From JADKAV01 sp963732355 (lineage in GTDB: Bacteria > Actinomycetota > Actinomycetes > S36-B12 > UBA10799): DNA of 64,000 nt. A program made the translations under genes and the position numbers. The stretch spans positions 248,001-312,000 of the forward strand of contig CAVSZD010000011.1 in the NCBI GenBank assembly GCA_963732355.1, written 5' to 3'. The notes below the pieces were generated by a model that worked only from the letters and a program-made list of their open reading frames with translations, had not been told where the DNA came from and did not search any database. Positions 36,271 to 45,930 of the stretch are shown piece by piece. Every line of letters begins with the position of its first letter. Position 1 is the stretch's first letter.

Positions 36271-37213
36271 ATGCGGATCACGGTCCTTGCCGGTGGCGTA
36301 GGTGGCGCCCGGTTCCTGCAGGGTCTTCGGACGGCCTTTCCCCAATCCGACATCTCGGTCATCGGAAACACAGCCGACGACATCTGGCTGCACGGTTTGA
36401 AGGTCTGCCCGGACCTGGACACCGTGATGTACACCCTCGGCGGCGGTATCGACACCGAACGGGGCTGGGGTCGGGGCGAGGAGACGTACGGCGTGCTCAC
36501 GGAACTGCGGGCCTACGAATTCGATCCGCTGTGGTTCACCCTCGGCGACCGCGACATCGCCACCCACCTGGTCCGCACCCAGTTGATCAATGGCGGCTTC
36601 CCGCTGTCGGAGATAACCGCGGCTTTGTGCCGTCGCTGGCAGCCAGGCGTGCAACTGCTGCCAATGACCGACGACCGCGTGGAGACGCACGTGGTCGTGC
36701 GCGACGGGGACCGAACCTACGCGATGCACTTCCAGCAGTGGTGGGTTCAGCACCGGGCGCAGTTGCCCGCGCTGGAGTTCCGCTTCGTGGGCATCGACGA
36801 AGCGAGCGCCGCACCTGGGGTGCTCGAGGCCATCGGCCAGGCAGACGTCGTGGTGCTGCCACCCTCGAACCCCGTGGTCAGCATCGGCCCGATCCTTTCG
36901 GTTGCCGGCGTACGCGATGCTCTCGTGAACGGACCGGCCCCGGTGGTCGGTGTTTCGGGGATCATCGGCGGCCGGCCGGTGAAGGGGATGGCCGACACGT
37001 GCCTTACAACCATCGGCGTCGAGCCGACCGCTGCAGGAGTGGCTGAGCACTACGGCGCCCGGGGCCGACGGCGGGATTCTCGACGCATGGGTGTACGAGC
37101 GCGGTGACGCACCGCCGCTGACAGTCCGGTCGAGCCTGGCGACCTCGACCCTGATGATCGACGAACGGGCGGCCGCCAGCCTCGCAACCGAGACGGTCGG
37201 ACTCGTCCTGTGA
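36271..37213 (+). CDS. fbiA: 2-phospho-L-lactate (phosphoenolpyruvyl) transferase FbiA (frame break near 37061)
   Basis: Couples FO to the phospholactyl or phosphoenolpyruvyl guanosine donor, making F420-0 or dehydro-F420-0. It starts RITVLAGGVGGARFLQG and contains DDIWLHGLKVCPDLDT and SNPVVSIGPIL, the CofD family pattern. In the given sequence the frame ends early at 37107. If one G is removed from GGGG at 37061-37064, it continues DGGILDAWVYERGD to a TGA at 37211-37213 and reaches the usual length (about 313 residues). That stop overlaps the fbiB start, as expected for this operon, so a sequencing indel is likely. Confidence 0.92.
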
Positions 37214-38481
37214 TGCAGGTCGTCGCGGTTCCCGGCCTGCCCGAGTTCGACCAGAACACCGACCTGGTTGCGGTTCTGCGCAACGCACTTGCTGGACTGC
37301 TCTGGCCAGATGGGAGCGCAGGCACATCACCCGGGGACATCCTGGTCGTCAGTTCGAAGGTCATCAGCAAGGTCGAGGGGCAATGGGCCTCCGACCGGGA
37401 CGGCGCCATCGAGGCCGACACCGTGCGCACTGTGGCGCAGCGCGGCGATCTGCGGATCGTGGAGAACCATCTGGGGGTCGTCATGGCCTCCGCGGGAGTC
37501 GACCGGTCCAACACCCCTGGGGTCCTGCGACTGCCACGCGACCCAGATGGGAGTGCCCGCGCCTTGGCCGAAGCCACAGGACTGGCCGTGGTGATCACCG
37601 ATTCAGCAGGCCGGCCGTGGCGGATCGGGGTCACCGATTTCGCGCTCGGCAGCCACGGCATCACACCATTGGTGGATCTTCGCGGAACCCCCGACGACAA
37701 CGGCCAGACCCTGGAGATGACCCAGGTCGGCGTCGCCGATGAGATCGCAGCGGCAGCGGACCTGGTCAAAGGCAAGACCGGGCGCACCCCGGTGGCGGTC
37801 GTGCGCGGGCTGCGTCTCACGGGGCCGGGCAGCGCTGCGGACCTGATCCGGCCATGCGACGAGGACCTCTTCAGTCTGGGCACCAAGATGGCCCGCGAGA
37901 GCGTCGTGACTGGTCGGCGAACCGTGCGTGCGTTCACCAACGAACCAGTGCCCTTGGAACTGATCGAGAACGCCGTCGAGGCTGCCTGCACAGCCCCGAG
38001 CCCGCACCACACCCGGCCGTGGCGGTTCGTGCTGCTGCGGGAGTCGCGCCAGCAGGTGCTGGACGCGATGCTCGAGCAGTGGGTGGCGGACTTGGCCGCC
38101 GACGGATTCAGCCAGGACGCCATCGCCAAGCGGGTGCGTAGAGGAGACGTCCTGCGGGATGCCCCCGAGGTGGTTCTGGCCTTCAGCGAACTCAACGGTG
38201 CGACCCACACCTACCCCGATGAGCGCCGCAACGGTTTCGAGCGCGATCTGTTCCTAGTGGCCGGCGGCGCAGCGGTGGAGAACCTGCTCGTGGCTTTGTC
38301 CGCATCCGGTTTGGGTTCGGCGTGGATCTCCAGCACCGTCTTCTGTCCACCGGTGGTGGCCGCCGCCCTTGACATCCCGAGCACGTGGCAGCCACTGGGA
38401 GCTGTCGCGATCGGCTGGCCGGCAGCACCGGCGCCGAAGCGGCCAAGCGCCGAACTCGGCGCACATTGGCTCGTGCGCTGA
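37210..38481 (+). CDS. fbiB: F420:glutamate ligase / dehydro-F420-0 reductase FbiB
   Basis: Bifunctional F420 enzyme. The N-terminal half (about 1-230; DILVVSSKVISKVEGQW, then SDRDG) adds the glutamate tail, and the C-terminal half (about 235-423; TVRAFTNEPVPLE, TAPSPHHTRPWRF) is an FMN-binding nitroreductase domain that reduces dehydro-F420-0. The start is GTG 37210 or ATG 37213; the GTG overlaps the fbiA stop as GTGA. The stop is four bases from the convergent manC stop. Confidence 0.94.
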   Translation: MMQVVAVPGLPEFDQNTDLVAVLRNALAGLLWPDGSAGTSPGDILVVSSKVISKVEGQWASDRDGAIEADTVRTVAQRGDLRIVENHLGVVMASAGVDRSNTPGVLRLPRDPDGSARALAEATGLAVVITDSAGRPWRIGVTDFALGSHGITPLVDLRGTPDDNGQTLEMTQVGVADEIAAAADLVKGKTGRTPVAVVRGLRLTGPGSAADLIRPCDEDLFSLGTKMARESVVTGRRTVRAFTNEPVPLELIENAVEAACTAPSPHHTRPWRFVLLRESRQQVLDAMLEQWVADLAADGFSQDAIAKRVRRGDVLRDAPEVVLAFSELNGATHTYPDERRNGFERDLFLVAGGAAVENLLVALSASGLGSAWISSTVFCPPVVAAALDIPSTWQPLGAVAIGWPAAPAPKRPSAELGAHWLVR

Positions 38482-38485
38482 AGGC

Positions 38486-39565
38486 CTACTGGTCGGAACT
38501 GAAGCGCACCGCGCAGTCGCCCATGACCACATCGGGCCAGACCCGCACCCCATCGAGCAGCTCATTGCCCGCGCCGATCCGGGCCCCGTCGCCGACGACC
38601 ACGGATCGCAACACGCAACCGTCGCCGATGTCGGCACCGGCGCCGATGATGCTGTCCTGCACGATGACGTCCCGGCCGACCTGCGCACCGTCGAACAACA
38701 CCGAACCCATGACGCTGGACCCGGCACCCACGACGGCCCCTCGGCCCACCGCCGTGCCTGCGCTGCAGGCACCCGCGACGGCGGCATCGGCGGCGATCCA
38801 GGAGTCGCCCGTGCCGCCCACCAGCGCCGGTGACGCCACCGCCCCGGTCACGATGTCGGCACTTCCTTTCGCGAAGGCCAGCGGGGTCCCCAGATCCAGC
38901 CAGTAGCCCGGGTCGACCCAGCCGACAACCGTCCTGCCGGCCGCGAGCAACTGCGGGAATGTCTCGCGCTCCACACTGACCGGCCGGCCCGGCGGGATCT
39001 CATCGATCACACTGCGGCGAAAGATGTAGCAGCCGGCGTTGATCTGGTCGGTGACGATCTCCTCGGGCGTCTGCGGCTTCTCCAGGAAGGCCGTGACCCG
39101 ATCACCCACCGTGGGCACCAGCCCGAAAGCCCGCGGATCGTCCACCCGGGTCAGGTACAGCGCCACATCGGCGTTCGACTCCTCCCACGCCCCCACCAGT
39201 GCCGGGATGTCCAGACCCGTGAGGATGTCCCCGTTGAACACCACCACCGGGTCGTCGGGGCCGCACGTCAGAGCATCGGCGGCGTTGCGGATTGCTCCGC
39301 CCGTGCCCAGGGGCTCGCTCTCCACCCGGTAGTCCAGGGCCACCCCGAAATCCGAACCGTCGCCGAAGTAGTCGCTGAAGACCTCGGCGCGATAGGAGGT
39401 GCCCAGCGCGACCCGCGTCACGCCAGCGGCCCGCGCGATGGCGATCTGGTGCTCGGTGAAGGGAACCCCGGCGACCGGCAGCATCGGCTTGGGGGTATTG
39501 ATGGTCAAGGGCCGCAGTCGGGTCCCCTTGCCGCCCACCAACAGAATCGACTCGAGCACCGCCAC
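38486..39565 (-). CDS. manC: Mannose-1-phosphate guanylyltransferase (sugar-phosphate nucleotidyltransferase)
   Basis: Makes GDP-mannose from mannose-1-phosphate and GTP, the last step of the route begun by ManA and PmmA. The 359-residue protein has the nucleotide-binding loop LLVGGKGTRLRPLT near its start, the sugar-binding FNGDILTGLD and a C-terminal left-handed beta-helix of hexapeptide repeats (about 260-359). The location after fbiB matches the mycobacterial gene Rv3264c. Starts GTG 39565 and GTG 39559 are both plausible; nearby CAGACT is six bases from the latter. Family members may use other sugars, so the substrate is inferred from context. Confidence 0.88.
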   Translation of the reverse strand: MAVLESILLVGGKGTRLRPLTINTPKPMLPVAGVPFTEHQIAIARAAGVTRVALGTSYRAEVFSDYFGDGSDFGVALDYRVESEPLGTGGAIRNAADALTCGPDDPVVVFNGDILTGLDIPALVGAWEESNADVALYLTRVDDPRAFGLVPTVGDRVTAFLEKPQTPEEIVTDQINAGCYIFRRSVIDEIPPGRPVSVERETFPQLLAAGRTVVGWVDPGYWLDLGTPLAFAKGSADIVTGAVASPALVGGTGDSWIAADAAVAGACSAGTAVGRGAVVGAGSSVMGSVLFDGAQVGRDVIVQDSIIGAGADIGDGCVLRSVVVGDGARIGAGNELLDGVRVWPDVVMGDCAVRFSSDQ

Positions 39566-39597
39566 AGTCTGCCAGGGAGCACACGTGGCAGGTGACT

Positions 39598-39603
39598 TAA
39601 CAT
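39598..39603 (+). promoter_or_regulatory. -10 box TAACAT of the TIGR03089 gene (leaderless)
   Basis: TAACAT ends six bases before GTG 39610, in the divergent gap with manC. Confidence 0.5.
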
Positions 39604-39609
39604 CACAAC

Positions 39610-40251
39610 GTGTCCTCCCTGCGCGAAGCCCGCTTGAGCTCACTGCGCAGCCATGGCTCCTCTCCACTGATCACCGACTGCACGCAAGGCCGGGTCGAGT
39701 TGTCCCACGTGACCTTCGACAATTGGGTCACGAAGACCGTGAACTTCCTGCGCCTCGAGGCCGATGTGGATGTCGGCGACACCATTGGTCTGGCGTTGCC
39801 CCTGCACTGGATGTCCGCTGTCTGGCTGGTGGCCGTGTGGGAGGCCGGCGCACACGTGAGCTTCGGCGATGCAGACCTCACGGTGGCTACTGAGGGTGAC
39901 CCGGATGTGCTGGTTGTCGCCGATCCGTTCGGCATGGCGGCGCCGCCGGTTGGTACACAGGCCGAGTGGAACTTCCCGGCTGACGTCCGCGTCATGCCCG
40001 ACCAACTTGTGCTGCCAGCGCCACCCATGGGCGCAATGGCAGGAGGACCTGTTGCCACCGACCTGCTGGCCGAGGCCGCCAGTTACGCCCGCGACGTCGG
40101 CTTGGTGGCCGGGGGAAGGTTGCTGACGAACCTTCCGGTTCGTGATCTGAGTGGCACGTTGGCCACGATCGCCGGTGCTATCGCTGTGGACGCGGCGGTG
40201 GTATACGCCGATTCGTCCGGCCAGGAGCAGACGACCGCAGTCGCGCATTGA
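39610..40251 (+). CDS. TIGR03089 family protein
   Basis: A 213-residue actinobacterial protein of unknown function. It resembles the N-terminal subdomain of AMP-forming acyl-CoA ligases (VTFDNWVTKTVNFLRLEADV, GDTIGLALPLHWMSAVWLVAVWEAGAHVS) but ends before any adenylation motif, so it cannot be a full enzyme. Homologues lie next to LCP genes, as here. The GTG start is set by the -10 box six bases upstream. It is convergent with the amidase gene. Confidence 0.85.
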   Translation: MSSLREARLSSLRSHGSSPLITDCTQGRVELSHVTFDNWVTKTVNFLRLEADVDVGDTIGLALPLHWMSAVWLVAVWEAGAHVSFGDADLTVATEGDPDVLVVADPFGMAAPPVGTQAEWNFPADVRVMPDQLVLPAPPMGAMAGGPVATDLLAEAASYARDVGLVAGGRLLTNLPVRDLSGTLATIAGAIAVDAAVVYADSSGQEQTTAVAH

Positions 40252-40267
40252 TCGCGGTCTGGCGGCG

Positions 40268-43200
40268 CTAAGCCCGTCGGGCTGCCGAAAGCACCCGGGT
40301 GGCCACACCCACAGTCCGCACGTCGGCAATGGCCGGGCTGCTCTGCAGGAAACGCAGACCGGCCCCGTTGCCTTTGCCGCTCGTCACTATCAGCACCGCC
40401 CGCCCCGTGCCCGCCGCGACCGCCGCAGCCATGGGCCGCTGGGAGTCCACCAGGATCGCTTCGCCTCGCCGAGAGCCCAGCCGGGCGATCCGCGCCGCTC
40501 GCAGGACCGGCTTCTGCGTGGCCAGGCGAACCGGGCGTCTCAGCGCCGCCGCCGCGCGGTTGGACAGTTCCTTGCGTCCGGCCACCACGACCGTGCGGGT
40601 GCCGTTTGCCTTGACGAACTTGACCGAAGCAGCCGACGGGATCTCCCCGACGGCCAACAAGTAGCCCTTGGCCCGTACAGCCCCCATGGCGGCGCTTGCC
40701 ATGGCCGACGGGTTGTCGGCGCGTCCGACGAAGACCGCGCGCCGAGTTGAGTGTTGTCCGGCGCGGGCCAGAGCCAAGGACAAGGCGCCCACGGAGTCTG
40801 CCCGCACACGGCGTACCTTGGCCAACTTCGCGACGGCCTTAAGTGCCTTCGGGCTGAAGGCACCCACGGCCGTCAGCGTCCTGGCCGGCTTCAGTGCCTT
40901 GCGCGCTGCAGCGTCAGGACCGCTCCCACCGATCGCGTAGACGGGGCGGCCTTGAGCCCCCGCGAAGGCCGCTGCGAGCGCCACGACTGTGGTGTCGCTG
41001 GCTGCAACGACCACCGGCGCACCGCCGCGACCCGCAGCTAGCGACGTCGACAGCGCAGTGGCCGTGGTTGGGGCCTGCGTGACGCCGCGCGCGATGTACG
41101 CCGAGGGCAACTTCAAGCCTGTGCGCAACCTCTCCCCGGAGATCGAGGAGGTCTGCCCGCCGGAACTGGTGGCGATGGCGGTGGCAACCGCTCCCCCGGT
41201 CAGCCGGCTACGCAGATCGAGCTGGACGACATCGGGCAGGCCGAACAGTGCTGCCACGTCGGCCTGTGGCCGCGTCTGCATCTCCCACGACGCGTACGGC
41301 GAGTTGCGCTTGCGCAGGCTCCAGGAGTCGTCGACGCTGCGGGCCCACGCAAGGTCCTTGCCCCAGACGTCTGAGGCGTTCAGCGTCGCCCCACCACTGG
41401 CTTCGAACACTGGAACTTCCAGGGGTGCCGACTCGTACGAGGCGACGAGCCCCTTGTCGGCCGACGAGGCCGTGGCAGAGACCGCCTTGCGCCACTGCTG
41501 GTGGCCCCTGGCCGAAGTCGCCTTCTGACCCAGGAAACCCTCGTCGCCGATGTGGCAGCCGCACTTCGGGTCCCACTGCTTGGCCAGTGCCGCCGATCGC
41601 GCGATCACGGCCATGACTCGTTGTCCCTGATCCGGCCAGCCGGGGGTGGGTGGTGTCACGTAGGGCAGGTATTCGTCGTGCACGCGCACCAGGGCCACCG
41701 CCTGCAGGACGCCGTCACGAACGCTGACCCGCACGGCACCGGCGCGCACGAGGTCGTCGCCGATCCGCACGGCGGTGGCCGAGCTACCCAACTTTCCGGC
41801 CGTGCGCGTGCCCGCCCAGCGGACCGAGACGCGAGTGCCCGAGGCCGCTCTCTGCCACTTCTTACCGGCCTTGCGCTCGACGATCACCTGGTCACCTTCG
41901 ACCCGCAGGCGTGCACGTGTCCCCTTGTCACCGACCAGGGCTTGCTTACCCGCTGAGACCTTGAACGAGCCACCGCCTCTGACGAGCGCCTGCGTGCTCA
42001 CGGGCAATTGCGCACGTCGAGCGAGCATCACCCAGAGAACGCGGCTGTCGTCAGCGGGATCGACGGCCACCCCGGTCAAGTAGTGACGCAGTATCGCGGC
42101 GGCCTTCTTGCCCTGGCGCGCTTGTCCGAGAACACCCGCCTTGGGCACGCCGACACCGTCGCCCGAACCCGAGCCGCGGAAGTGGAACTCGTCGCTGACC
42201 GGATCCGGGGTGAGCAGGTCCGGGATGTCGGGCGGCGGCACGCCACCTGAGCGATAGATCTGCGCGGCGCGCGCCCGGATGGCGCCGACCTGGGCATACA
42301 GGTACTTACCGGGACAGGCTGTGTTCCCGGCGTCCTTGTGCCCGGAAACCCGGTTCAAGGTTGCTGTCTCACCGGCCTCCCAATATCCGCTGCCCAGCGA
42401 ACCATTGCTCACCAGCGTGTCCTTGCCGCCCGGGTCTCGTTTGGTGAGCCCGAGCTTCCACGCCATGAGTTGGGCGATCGACTCCTTGATCGCGTCCATC
42501 TTCTCGTCGGAGGGGTTGTACTCCTCGAAGTTGCCCATCGCGGACACCGCGAAACTGTCGGTGTTCAACCCGGCCGTGTGACCACCCACCACGGGCCTGT
42601 TCATACCGCCGTACCGGCCCTCGTACAGGGTGCCGAAGCGGTCCACGAGGAAGTTGTAGGCCATGTCGGAGTACTTCAGGCCCTCCGTGTACCAGGCGTA
42701 CAGATTGCGGACCTGCGCGGCGGCCTGCTCGGCGCTGTAGGTGCTGCTCGAGACTGTGTGGTGGACGAAGCCGACCTTGACCGCATTGGAGTAGATCGGA
42801 TCCCGGTTGCGCATGCTCTCATCGGCACCCCACTGGGCACGGGTGACGATCGGCGGCATTCCCGGTGCGGCAGCGGCCTGCGCCAGTGGGCTCTGTTGAA
42901 CTCCCACGTCGTCGGTGTCGACCAGGTGCACCTCGGTGTTCGGCGGAGCTTGGCCGTCGGGGGTCTGGACCCAGACCTGTACGGCGTCGGAGCGCCCGGT
43001 CAGCATGGGATCCGTGCCCGAACGGGCATCCTCAGCCTCGCCGGAGGCCGGATCGGGGCCATGGTCGTCGTGGAAGGGGATGTGCAGCCACGGCGTCCAG
43101 CCGTCCTGCTCACGGACCCGGACCTTGACCAGTGAACCGGGCGATGGCGCCTCGTCCCAGGACAATCCGACCAGTTCGAACGGCTTGGTCTCGACGACCG

Positions 43201-43402
43201 AGCTGCGCGATGCGGTGGGCTGCTCGACCCCGGACATTCCGCGGCTGCCGCCCATCGAGATGCCATCCAGGGACAGGGTCTGCACCCGTGTGGGCACCGG
43301 CCGCGGGGAGGAACCGGGCATGCTGACCACAGGTAGCGCGACGACCACGGCCAAGACCGCTGTCACGACCAAACTCAACCGCGAGCGCAAGACAAGCACC
43401 AA
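40268..43402 (-). CDS. Secreted N-acetylmuramoyl-L-alanine amidase with SpoIID-like and cell-wall-binding regions
   Basis: A 1,044-residue exported wall protein. A signal peptide (about 1-28) is followed by a variable region, then an amidase_2/PGRP domain (about 185-390) with zinc ligands in FVHHTVS and SGHKDAGNTACPG, which cleaves the bond between muramic acid and L-alanine. The centre (about 430-760) resembles SpoIID/LytB lytic transglycosylases, but the catalytic glutamate is not visible: EYLPYVTPPTPGWPDQGQ stands where relatives have PAEM. The C-terminal 290 residues look like cell-wall-binding type 2 repeats. Starts TTG 43402 and GTG 43399 are both possible. It diverges from the LCP gene. 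Confidence 0.8.
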   Translation of the reverse strand: MVLVLRSRLSLVVTAVLAVVVALPVVSMPGSSPRPVPTRVQTLSLDGISMGGSRGMSGVEQPTASRSSVVETKPFELVGLSWDEAPSPGSLVKVRVREQDGWTPWLHIPFHDDHGPDPASGEAEDARSGTDPMLTGRSDAVQVWVQTPDGQAPPNTEVHLVDTDDVGVQQSPLAQAAAAPGMPPIVTRAQWGADESMRNRDPIYSNAVKVGFVHHTVSSSTYSAEQAAAQVRNLYAWYTEGLKYSDMAYNFLVDRFGTLYEGRYGGMNRPVVGGHTAGLNTDSFAVSAMGNFEEYNPSDEKMDAIKESIAQLMAWKLGLTKRDPGGKDTLVSNGSLGSGYWEAGETATLNRVSGHKDAGNTACPGKYLYAQVGAIRARAAQIYRSGGVPPPDIPDLLTPDPVSDEFHFRGSGSGDGVGVPKAGVLGQARQGKKAAAILRHYLTGVAVDPADDSRVLWVMLARRAQLPVSTQALVRGGGSFKVSAGKQALVGDKGTRARLRVEGDQVIVERKAGKKWQRAASGTRVSVRWAGTRTAGKLGSSATAVRIGDDLVRAGAVRVSVRDGVLQAVALVRVHDEYLPYVTPPTPGWPDQGQRVMAVIARSAALAKQWDPKCGCHIGDEGFLGQKATSARGHQQWRKAVSATASSADKGLVASYESAPLEVPVFEASGGATLNASDVWGKDLAWARSVDDSWSLRKRNSPYASWEMQTRPQADVAALFGLPDVVQLDLRSRLTGGAVATAIATSSGGQTSSISGERLRTGLKLPSAYIARGVTQAPTTATALSTSLAAGRGGAPVVVAASDTTVVALAAAFAGAQGRPVYAIGGSGPDAAARKALKPARTLTAVGAFSPKALKAVAKLAKVRRVRADSVGALSLALARAGQHSTRRAVFVGRADNPSAMASAAMGAVRAKGYLLAVGEIPSAASVKFVKANGTRTVVVAGRKELSNRAAAALRRPVRLATQKPVLRAARIARLGSRRGEAILVDSQRPMAAAVAAGTGRAVLIVTSGKGNGAGLRFLQSSPAIADVRTVGVATRVLSAARRA

Positions 43403-43593
43403 CCTCTCGGGACGAGCGGATCAAACTGCAGGAACCAGGGTGACCACGACCCGCGTCCAAGAGACGCAACCCCGGGCCGTTTGCGGCAAAACTGTTCACA
43501 TATCGGACGCGTGTCGCAGGCAACCGATTGCCTTGGCTCAACACACGAATGCGGTATTGATCACAGGTTAACCGAAAGCCAAAACCCCACCTG

Positions 43594-43599
43594 TACCCT
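43594..43599 (+). promoter_or_regulatory. -10 box TACCCT upstream of the first LCP gene
   Basis: TACCCT predicts a start near 43606 and a short leader carrying GGAGG ahead of ATG 43623. Confidence 0.4.
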
Positions 43600-43622
43600 G
43601 GAACTCTGAGGATCGGAGGACG

Positions 43623-45032
43623 ATGACTGCTCGACGCCGTCGTTGGCCGCGCGTGCTCGCCGGAATCGCGTCGTCGATGGTCCTCGTGGCCACGGGTGCT
43701 GCTGCCGCCGGAGCCGTGCTGTACAACCGCCTCGACAGCAACATCAACACTCTCGACACCACCGACCAGCTCGGAACCCGGCCGGTCAAAGAGGCTTCTC
43801 CGACCGAACCGATCAATGTCCTGGTCATGGGCTCGGACAGCCGCACCGGCAAGGGCAACAATAAGAAGTACGGCAACTCGGCCAACGCCGGCATCGAGGG
43901 GCAGCGCAGCGACACGACCTTGTTGTTCCACATCTCCGGTGACCGAACACGCGCGCTCGGGATGAGCATCCCGCGCGACTCGCTGGTGACACTGCCCACC
44001 TGCAAGAACAGCCAGGGGGTCGCCCAGGGCGGGTACACCGGCCGGTTCAACGAAGCCTTCGACATCGGCGGTCCGGGCTGCACAATCAAGGCCGTCGAAC
44101 AACTAACAGGCATCTACGTCGATCACTTCGTAGTCGTCGACTTCAACGGTTTCAAGAAGATGGTCGATGCCGTCGGCGGGGTTGAGGTCTGCCTGCGCGA
44201 GCCGGTCAACGACTACCACTCGCGGCTGAACCTGCCGGCCGGCAAGCAGACCATCAGTGGCGAGGACGCCCTGGCTTTCGTGCGGGCCCGCGAGACCCTC
44301 GGGGACGGCAGCGACATCCAGCGGATCCAACGCCAGCAGGACTTCATCTCCTCGATGATCCGTAAGGTCACCAGCGCCGGTGTGCTCACCAACCCCATCA
44401 AACTCTTCAACCTTCTGGACGCCGGCACGAAGTCGCTGACCACCGACCAGAACCTCTCCAGCCTCAAGTCGATCCAGCAGATAGCTGAGTCGATGGTGGA
44501 CATCCGCCCGTCGGACGTGACGTTCGTGACGGTCCCGTTCACCTACAACTCCGACATGTCCACCGTGTCCTGGGACCCGGTCAAGTCCGAGAAGATGTTC
44601 AAGGCGATCATCAACGACAGGCCATGGCCAGAACCTGCCACGGTACCGCCTGGCCAGGATCCCTTGACCGTTCCGCCCGAGGCCATCGACGTCGTCGTGG
44701 TCAACGGCACGCCGCAGCCGAACTTCGCACTCAAGGTGGCCGAGGAACTACAGGCGCAGGGCTACAACGTCGTCGGGACCCGCGGCAGCGACACCGACGT
44801 CACGACGACGAGCCTGACGTATGCACCCGACAAGGCGGAGGCGGCTCGCACGCTGGCCTACGCCGCCGGGGCAACCGAGACCAAGGTCAAGACGTCGGCA
44901 GGCACCACCGTCGTGCTGAAGGTCGGCACGGACTTCACCTCGATCAAGCCCGTCATCACCAAGAAGCAGAAGAAGGATCCGGCCGACACGTCCGCGCCGA
45001 AGACCGCTGATTCGTCCATCTGCGTGAGTTGA
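43623..45032 (+). CDS. LytR-CpsA-Psr (LCP) family glycopolymer ligase with LytR_C domain
   Basis: Attaches lipid-linked glycopolymers to peptidoglycan, the last step of wall polymer assembly. The 469-residue protein has one N-terminal transmembrane segment (about 11-33), an LCP domain with VLVMGSDSR, QRSDTTLLFH and MSIPRDSLV, which hold the arginines and aspartates that bind the pyrophosphate lipid, and a C-terminal LytR_C domain (VVVNGTPQPNFALKVAEELQ). GGAGG precedes ATG 43623. It overlaps the next glycosyltransferase gene, which ties the two together. Confidence 0.93.
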   Translation: MTARRRRWPRVLAGIASSMVLVATGAAAAGAVLYNRLDSNINTLDTTDQLGTRPVKEASPTEPINVLVMGSDSRTGKGNNKKYGNSANAGIEGQRSDTTLLFHISGDRTRALGMSIPRDSLVTLPTCKNSQGVAQGGYTGRFNEAFDIGGPGCTIKAVEQLTGIYVDHFVVVDFNGFKKMVDAVGGVEVCLREPVNDYHSRLNLPAGKQTISGEDALAFVRARETLGDGSDIQRIQRQQDFISSMIRKVTSAGVLTNPIKLFNLLDAGTKSLTTDQNLSSLKSIQQIAESMVDIRPSDVTFVTVPFTYNSDMSTVSWDPVKSEKMFKAIINDRPWPEPATVPPGQDPLTVPPEAIDVVVVNGTPQPNFALKVAEELQAQGYNVVGTRGSDTDVTTTSLTYAPDKAEAARTLAYAAGATETKVKTSAGTTVVLKVGTDFTSIKPVITKKQKKDPADTSAPKTADSSICVS

Positions 45033-45898
45033 TGTCCACCGACTACGCCGTGGTGCTGCTCACCCAGGGGCTGCGGCCCGTCGAGTTGCGCCGAGCCATC
45101 GATTCGGTTCTGGCCCAGCGGGGCGTGATATGCGAGGTCCTCGTGGTGGGCAACGGCTGGGAACCCACGGACCTGCCCGCCGGGGTCCAAGGTCTCGGCC
45201 TATCGGAAAACGTTGGGATCCCCGCCGGGCGTAATGCCGGCGTCGAGGCCACCACCGCACCGATGATCTTCTTCCTTGACGACGATGCCTGGCTGCCGGA
45301 GGTCGACACACTGGCCCGGATCTCCGCGATGTTCGAGGCGAACCCGCGGTTCGGCCTCATACAGCCGCGTGTGACGGATCCTGACTCGGCCGGTGATCCC
45401 ACTCGCTGGATCCCGCGCATGCATAAGGGCGATCCCCGGCACAGCAGTGCGGTCTTCAGCGTTTGGGAAGGGGCGGTTGCGATCCCGCGCGACGTCTTCG
45501 ATTGCACCGGCGGCTGGCCCGACCCGTTCTTTTACGCCCACGAGGGCATCGAGTTGGCCTGGCGGGTCTGGGACTGCGACCGCATCGTCTGGTACGCCGG
45601 TGATCTCGTGGCTCACCATCCGGTGATCGACCCGCGCCGCCACGACGAGTACTACCGGCTCAACGCGCGCAACCGGGTGTGGCTGGCCCGCAGGAACCTG
45701 CCTTGGGCGGTCGGGATTCCCTACATCGCGACCTGGACGGCCGTGCAGCGGATCCGCTCGCGCGGCGACGGACAGGCATGGGGTGCCTGGTGGTCGGGCT
45801 TTCGGGAGGGCTGGTCGGACGATCCGGGGCTCCGGCGACCGGTTGCGTGGTCGACTGTCTGGGAGATGGCCCGCTACGGCCGGCCGCCGGTGGTGTAG
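45032..45898 (+). CDS. Glycosyltransferase family 2
   Basis: A 288-residue cytoplasmic glycosyltransferase with a GT-A fold. N-terminal motifs are VVLLTQGLRPVELRRAIDSV and GRNAGVEATTAPMIFFLDDD with the metal-binding aspartates; the acceptor side is GGWPDPFFYAHEGIELAWRV, which is rhamnosyl/galactofuranosyl-transferase-like. Sugar and acceptor cannot be told. The ATG at 45032 overlaps the LCP stop (TGATG). It is followed by a convergent TagB-like gene, with a possible hairpin (45931-45967) between them. Confidence 0.88.
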   Translation: MSTDYAVVLLTQGLRPVELRRAIDSVLAQRGVICEVLVVGNGWEPTDLPAGVQGLGLSENVGIPAGRNAGVEATTAPMIFFLDDDAWLPEVDTLARISAMFEANPRFGLIQPRVTDPDSAGDPTRWIPRMHKGDPRHSSAVFSVWEGAVAIPRDVFDCTGGWPDPFFYAHEGIELAWRVWDCDRIVWYAGDLVAHHPVIDPRRHDEYYRLNARNRVWLARRNLPWAVGIPYIATWTAVQRIRSRGDGQAWGAWWSGFREGWSDDPGLRRPVAWSTVWEMARYGRPPVV

Positions 45899-45930
45899 GC
45901 CGGCTCAGCCCAACCGGCCCGCCTTTCGGT

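Noticed and set aside
36271..37107. fbiA as a genuinely short protein ending at 37107
   Set aside because: The lost C-terminal part is intact in the next frame and its stop overlaps fbiB as expected.
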